From assembly GCF_000740785.1 (NCBI RefSeq), contig NZ_JFZB01000027.1, positions 1 to 63,220 on the forward strand: a stretch of 63,220 nucleotides of DNA, read 5' to 3'. This document shows positions 60,760 to 63,220 of this stretch, piece by piece. This stretch comes from Paenirhodobacter enshiensis. GTDB lineage: Bacteria > Pseudomonadota > Alphaproteobacteria > Rhodobacterales > Rhodobacteraceae. Numbering within the stretch: position 1 is the first letter of the stretch; each line of letters opens with the position of its first letter. A program made the translations under genes and the position numbers. The notes beneath the pieces are model-generated. The model was not told the origin of the DNA and did not search any database. It saw only the letters and a program-made list of their open reading frames with translations.

Positions 60760-60785
60760 CCTGCCCCGGAGCGATCCGGGGCAGG
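60760..60785 (+). terminator. Strong intercistronic hairpin
   Basis: CCTGCCCCGG and CCGGGGCAGG form a perfect ten-base stem around AGCGAT, without a U-run, between the binding-protein and permease genes. A second small stem (TTGCCCG/CGGGCAA, 60701-60716) directly follows the stop. Such structures often stabilise the upstream mRNA and lower permease expression. Confidence 0.55.
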
Positions 60786-60835
60786 CGCGGACGGCGCCGG
60801 CATGTCCTTGCAACTTCAACGACAGGTGATCTCGC

Positions 60836-61777
60836 ATGGAGCAGATCGTTTTCGCCCTGCTGAACGGGGTAATCTACGGATTGCTGCTGTTCATGGTCTC
60901 GGCGGGGCTGACGCTGATCTTCGGCATGATGGGGGTTCTGAACTTCTCCCATGCCTCGTTCTACATGGTCGGGGCCTATCTGGCCTATACGCTGCAGCCG
61001 CTGACCGGATTCTGGGCGGCGATCGTGCTCGCGCCGCTTCTGGTCGCCGGGCTCGGCATCTGCGTCGAGCGTTTCGTGCTGCGCCGCGTCCATGCCTTCG
61101 GCCATGCGCATGAGCTGCTGGTGACCTTCGGGCTGTCGGTGGTCATCGCCGAGGTCATCAAGATGTTCTACGGCAATTTCCCGGTCGATTACGCGGTGCC
61201 GTCGGGCCTGAACTTCTCGGCCTTCGCGCTCGGGGGCATGGAATATCCGTTCTACCGGCTGTTCATGGGGGGGGTGGCCCTCGTGATGTTCGCGGCGCTT
61301 TATCTGATGCTGACCCGCACCCGCGTGGGCATCGTGGTGCGCGCGGCGATCTACCGGCCGCGCATGGTCGAGGCGCTCGGCCACAACGTGCCCCTGGTGT
61401 TCATGTCGATCTTCGGCATCGGCGCCTTCCTCGCCGGGCTCGCCGGCGCGATCGCGGGGGCGTTCTACACCACCAATCCCAACATGGCGCTGGAACTCGG
61501 CGTGGTGGTCTTCGTGGTGGTGGTGGTGGGCGGCCTCGGCTCGATGGAGGGGGCGATGCTCGCCTCGATCGTCATCGGGGTGATGAACTCGCTGGCCGTG
61601 GGGGTGAACGTCTCGCTCGCCGATGTGCTCGGGCGGGTCGGTCTCGGGGACTGGGCGCGCGACACGGGCGGCGTGCTGAGCCTGCAGCTGTCGAGCCTCG
61701 CCGCTACCTTGCCGTTCTTCCTGATGCTGCTGGTGCTCCTGGTGCGCCCCTCGGGCCTGCTGGGCGAAAAGGAATAA
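60836..61777 (+). CDS. ABC transporter permease, LivH type
   Basis: 313 residues with about eight hydrophobic segments. The start FALLNGVIYGLLLFMVSAGLTLIFGMMGVLNFSHASFYMVGAYL and the later EALGHNVPLVFMSIFGIGAFLAGLAGAIAG and VVVGGLGSMEGAM are hallmarks of LivH-like inner-membrane permeases. It pairs with the LivM-like protein encoded four bases downstream. Confidence 0.93.
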   Translation: MEQIVFALLNGVIYGLLLFMVSAGLTLIFGMMGVLNFSHASFYMVGAYLAYTLQPLTGFWAAIVLAPLLVAGLGICVERFVLRRVHAFGHAHELLVTFGLSVVIAEVIKMFYGNFPVDYAVPSGLNFSAFALGGMEYPFYRLFMGGVALVMFAALYLMLTRTRVGIVVRAAIYRPRMVEALGHNVPLVFMSIFGIGAFLAGLAGAIAGAFYTTNPNMALELGVVVFVVVVVGGLGSMEGAMLASIVIGVMNSLAVGVNVSLADVLGRVGLGDWARDTGGVLSLQLSSLAATLPFFLMLLVLLVRPSGLLGEKE

Positions 61778-61781
61778 GCCG

Positions 61782-62999
61782 ATGATCCGCAAACTGAGTG
61801 CCGTCGTCGCGGTTCTGATCCTTCTTCTGGCGCTGCCGGCGCTGCTGTCCGAGGCGCTGCTGAATGCCTCGGTGCAGATGCTGATCGCGGCGCTGTTCGC
61901 CACCTCCTTCGCGCTTCTGTGCGGGCAGGCGGGAATGCTGTCCTTCGGCCATGCCGCCTATTTCGGCCTCGGCGCCTTCGCGACGGTCCATGCGATGAAC
62001 GCCTTCGGCGGCGACGGGCTGCTGCCGACGCCGCTGTTGCCGCTCGCCGGCGCCGCGGTCGGTCTGATCTCGGGGCTGGGGGCGGGGTATTTCTCGACGC
62101 AGCGCACAGGCACCTATTTCGCGATGATCACCCTCGCGCTCGCCGAGCTGCTCCATGCGCTCGCGCCGCATCTGAAGGGCGTGTTCGGCGGCGAGGCCGG
62201 GGTCTCGGCCTTCCGGATGCCGGCCTGGGGGATCGGGTTCGGCTCGACGACCGAGGTCTATTATCTGGTCCTCGGCTGGACGGTGCTGTGCATCGCGCTG
62301 CTCTGGGGGCTGACGCTGACGCCGTTCGGGCGGCTGGCGCTCGGTCTGCGCGAGAACGCGCACCGGCTGAAGTTCCTGGGCTACAACACCCATGCGCTCG
62401 GCACCTTCGTCTTCGCGCTCTCGGCCGGGTTCGCCGGGGTCGCGGGCGCGCTCCAGGCGCTGAACATCGAGGCGGCGAACTATGTCGTGCTCGAGACCCA
62501 GGTCTCCACCGCGGTGCTGCTCAACACCTTCATCGGCGGTGCCAAGGTGTTCTTCGGCCCCGCCATCGGTGCGGCGGCAATGTCCTTCTTCGGCTATGTC
62601 AGCTCCGATCTGACGCGCAGCTGGCTGCTTTATCAGGGCGTCATCTTCATGCTGGTGATGATGTATCTGCCGCGCGGCATCGTCGGCGAGATCGTGGCCC
62701 GGCTGCGTGGCGAGGCCGGCCCGCTCCGTCCGCTGCCGCTCCTGGCGCGCGCGGTGGGCATCGCCGTCGCCTCGGCCGGCTTCGTCGCCGCGATCGAGCT
62801 GCTGCAGCGCTTCTTCAGCACCGATTACAAGGCCGCGCGTCAGGCGGGCGGCTGGCCCCCGGTCGAATTCGCCGGCCATCTCTGGGCGCCTTTCGCGCCG
62901 CTCACCTGGGTCGTGCCGGTCGGTCTGACCCTCGCGGGGCTCGGCCTCGTCGCCATCGTCAACCGCCGCGAGGCGCGCCGCCAGGAGGCCCGGGCATGA
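61782..62999 (+). CDS. ABC transporter permease, LivM type
   Basis: 405 residues, multi-spanning. Characteristic parts are LLCGQAGMLSFGHAAYFGLGAFATVHAM, YFAMITLALAELLHALA, ALGLRENAHRLKFLGYNTHALGTFVFALSAGFAGVAGALQALN and PRGIVGEI. After the usual LivM end an extra C-terminal part carries one or two more hydrophobic segments. The stop overlaps the ATPase start (ATGA). Confidence 0.93.
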   Translation: MIRKLSAVVAVLILLLALPALLSEALLNASVQMLIAALFATSFALLCGQAGMLSFGHAAYFGLGAFATVHAMNAFGGDGLLPTPLLPLAGAAVGLISGLGAGYFSTQRTGTYFAMITLALAELLHALAPHLKGVFGGEAGVSAFRMPAWGIGFGSTTEVYYLVLGWTVLCIALLWGLTLTPFGRLALGLRENAHRLKFLGYNTHALGTFVFALSAGFAGVAGALQALNIEAANYVVLETQVSTAVLLNTFIGGAKVFFGPAIGAAAMSFFGYVSSDLTRSWLLYQGVIFMLVMMYLPRGIVGEIVARLRGEAGPLRPLPLLARAVGIAVASAGFVAAIELLQRFFSTDYKAARQAGGWPPVEFAGHLWAPFAPLTWVVPVGLTLAGLGLVAIVNRREARRQEARA

Positions 63000-63220
63000 G
63001 CCGCGACATTCTCGTCCTCGAGCGTCTGTGCAAATCCTTCGGCCCGGTCGAGGTGACGCGCGATGTGTCGCTCGCGATCCGCGACGGCGAGCGCCATGCG
63101 CTGATCGGCCCGAACGGCGCCGGCAAGTCGACGCTGTTCCACCTGATCTCGGGCAATTACAAGCCGACCTCGGGGCGTATCGTGCTCGACGGTCACGACA
63201 TCGGCGGGCTCGATCCCGCC
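62996..63220 (+). CDS. ABC transporter ATP-binding protein, LivG type (cut by window end)
   Basis: The first 75 residues are present: ILVLERLCKSFGPVEVTRDVSLAIRDG, the Walker A loop GPNGAGKSTLFHLISG near 42-57 and GRIVLDGHDIGGLDP. This is the LivG-type nucleotide-binding subunit; the rest of the gene and probably a LivF partner lie beyond the window. It starts by four-base overlap with the permease gene. Confidence 0.92.
   Translation, partial: MSRDILVLERLCKSFGPVEVTRDVSLAIRDGERHALIGPNGAGKSTLFHLISGNYKPTSGRIVLDGHDIGGLDPA

Noticed and set aside
1-63220. Closed circular plasmid
   Set aside because: The right edge cuts the LivG-type gene at residue 75 and the left edge does not continue it, so the ends do not join.
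1-63220. rRNA or tRNA genes
   Set aside because: No stretch with the conserved tRNA T-arm sequence in a cloverleaf context or rRNA-like sequence was noticed; the window is nearly all protein-coding.

Overview
The window is GC-rich and reads as an alphaproteobacterial replicon of the Rhodobacteraceae/roseobacter type. The evidence is a replication initiator of the RepA (RPA) family lying head-to-head with parA-parB, a head-spike gene pair of the kind known from Rhodobacter gene transfer agents, RTX and Hint secreted proteins typical of this family, and strong GC3 codon bias. The gene content (rhamnose operon plus many glycosyltransferases on a RepA replicon) resembles the 'biofilm plasmids' described in roseobacters. 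Both window ends cut through features (an IS remnant at the left, an ABC ATPase at the right), so this is a piece of a plasmid or chromid and not a closed circle.

Layout. 1-0.4 kb: tail of an IS3-type transposase. 0.5-5 kb: three plus-strand glycosyltransferase (GT) genes. 5-9.9 kb: minus-strand coiled-coil sulfotransferase and a giant RgpF-GT2-GT2 protein. 10.2-14.2 kb: rmlC-rmlB-sulfotransferase-rmlD-rmlA, each gene overlapping the next or nearly so. 14.5-18.8 kb: nucleotide-sugar dehydrogenase, sulfotransferase and a double alpha/beta-hydrolase gene split by one in-frame TAA. 18.8-23.5 kb: a tight minus-strand operon of radical SAM protein, acyl-AMP ligase, acyl carrier protein and an alpha/beta hydrolase with a Cys nucleophile. 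23.8-26 kb: manC and a hexapeptide acetyltransferase. 26-27.4 kb: GTA-like spike base and fibre genes. 27.5-31.5 kb: repA, origin with iterons and a DnaA box, parA, parS-like palindromes, parB. 31.5-50.1 kb: about ten GT genes in both orientations, an RTX-tailed sulfatase with two unknown partners, and a nonsense-broken GT remnant. 50.2-54 kb: tyrosine recombinase and a large RTX/Hint protein. 54.2-58.1 kb: two GT4 enzymes around an unknown protein. 58.5-63.2 kb: FadR-type regulator and a branched-chain-amino-acid-type ABC transporter, cut at the edge.

Working together (inference): rml genes, manC and the UDP-sugar dehydrogenase supply dTDP-rhamnose, GDP-mannose and a UDP-uronic acid. A large GT set assembles a surface polysaccharide, with sulfotransferases, acyl/acetyl transfer and alpha/beta hydrolases decorating it. 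A secreted RTX sulfatase and an RTX/Hint protein act outside the cell. No polymerase, flippase, export or type I secretion genes are seen here, so those functions must lie elsewhere. The most interesting less-explained parts are the radical SAM/acyl-ligase/ACP operon, the orphan GTA spike cassette beside the replication gene, the interrupted hydrolase, and the pair of inverted paralogous giant GTs of which one appears to have lost a catalytic site.
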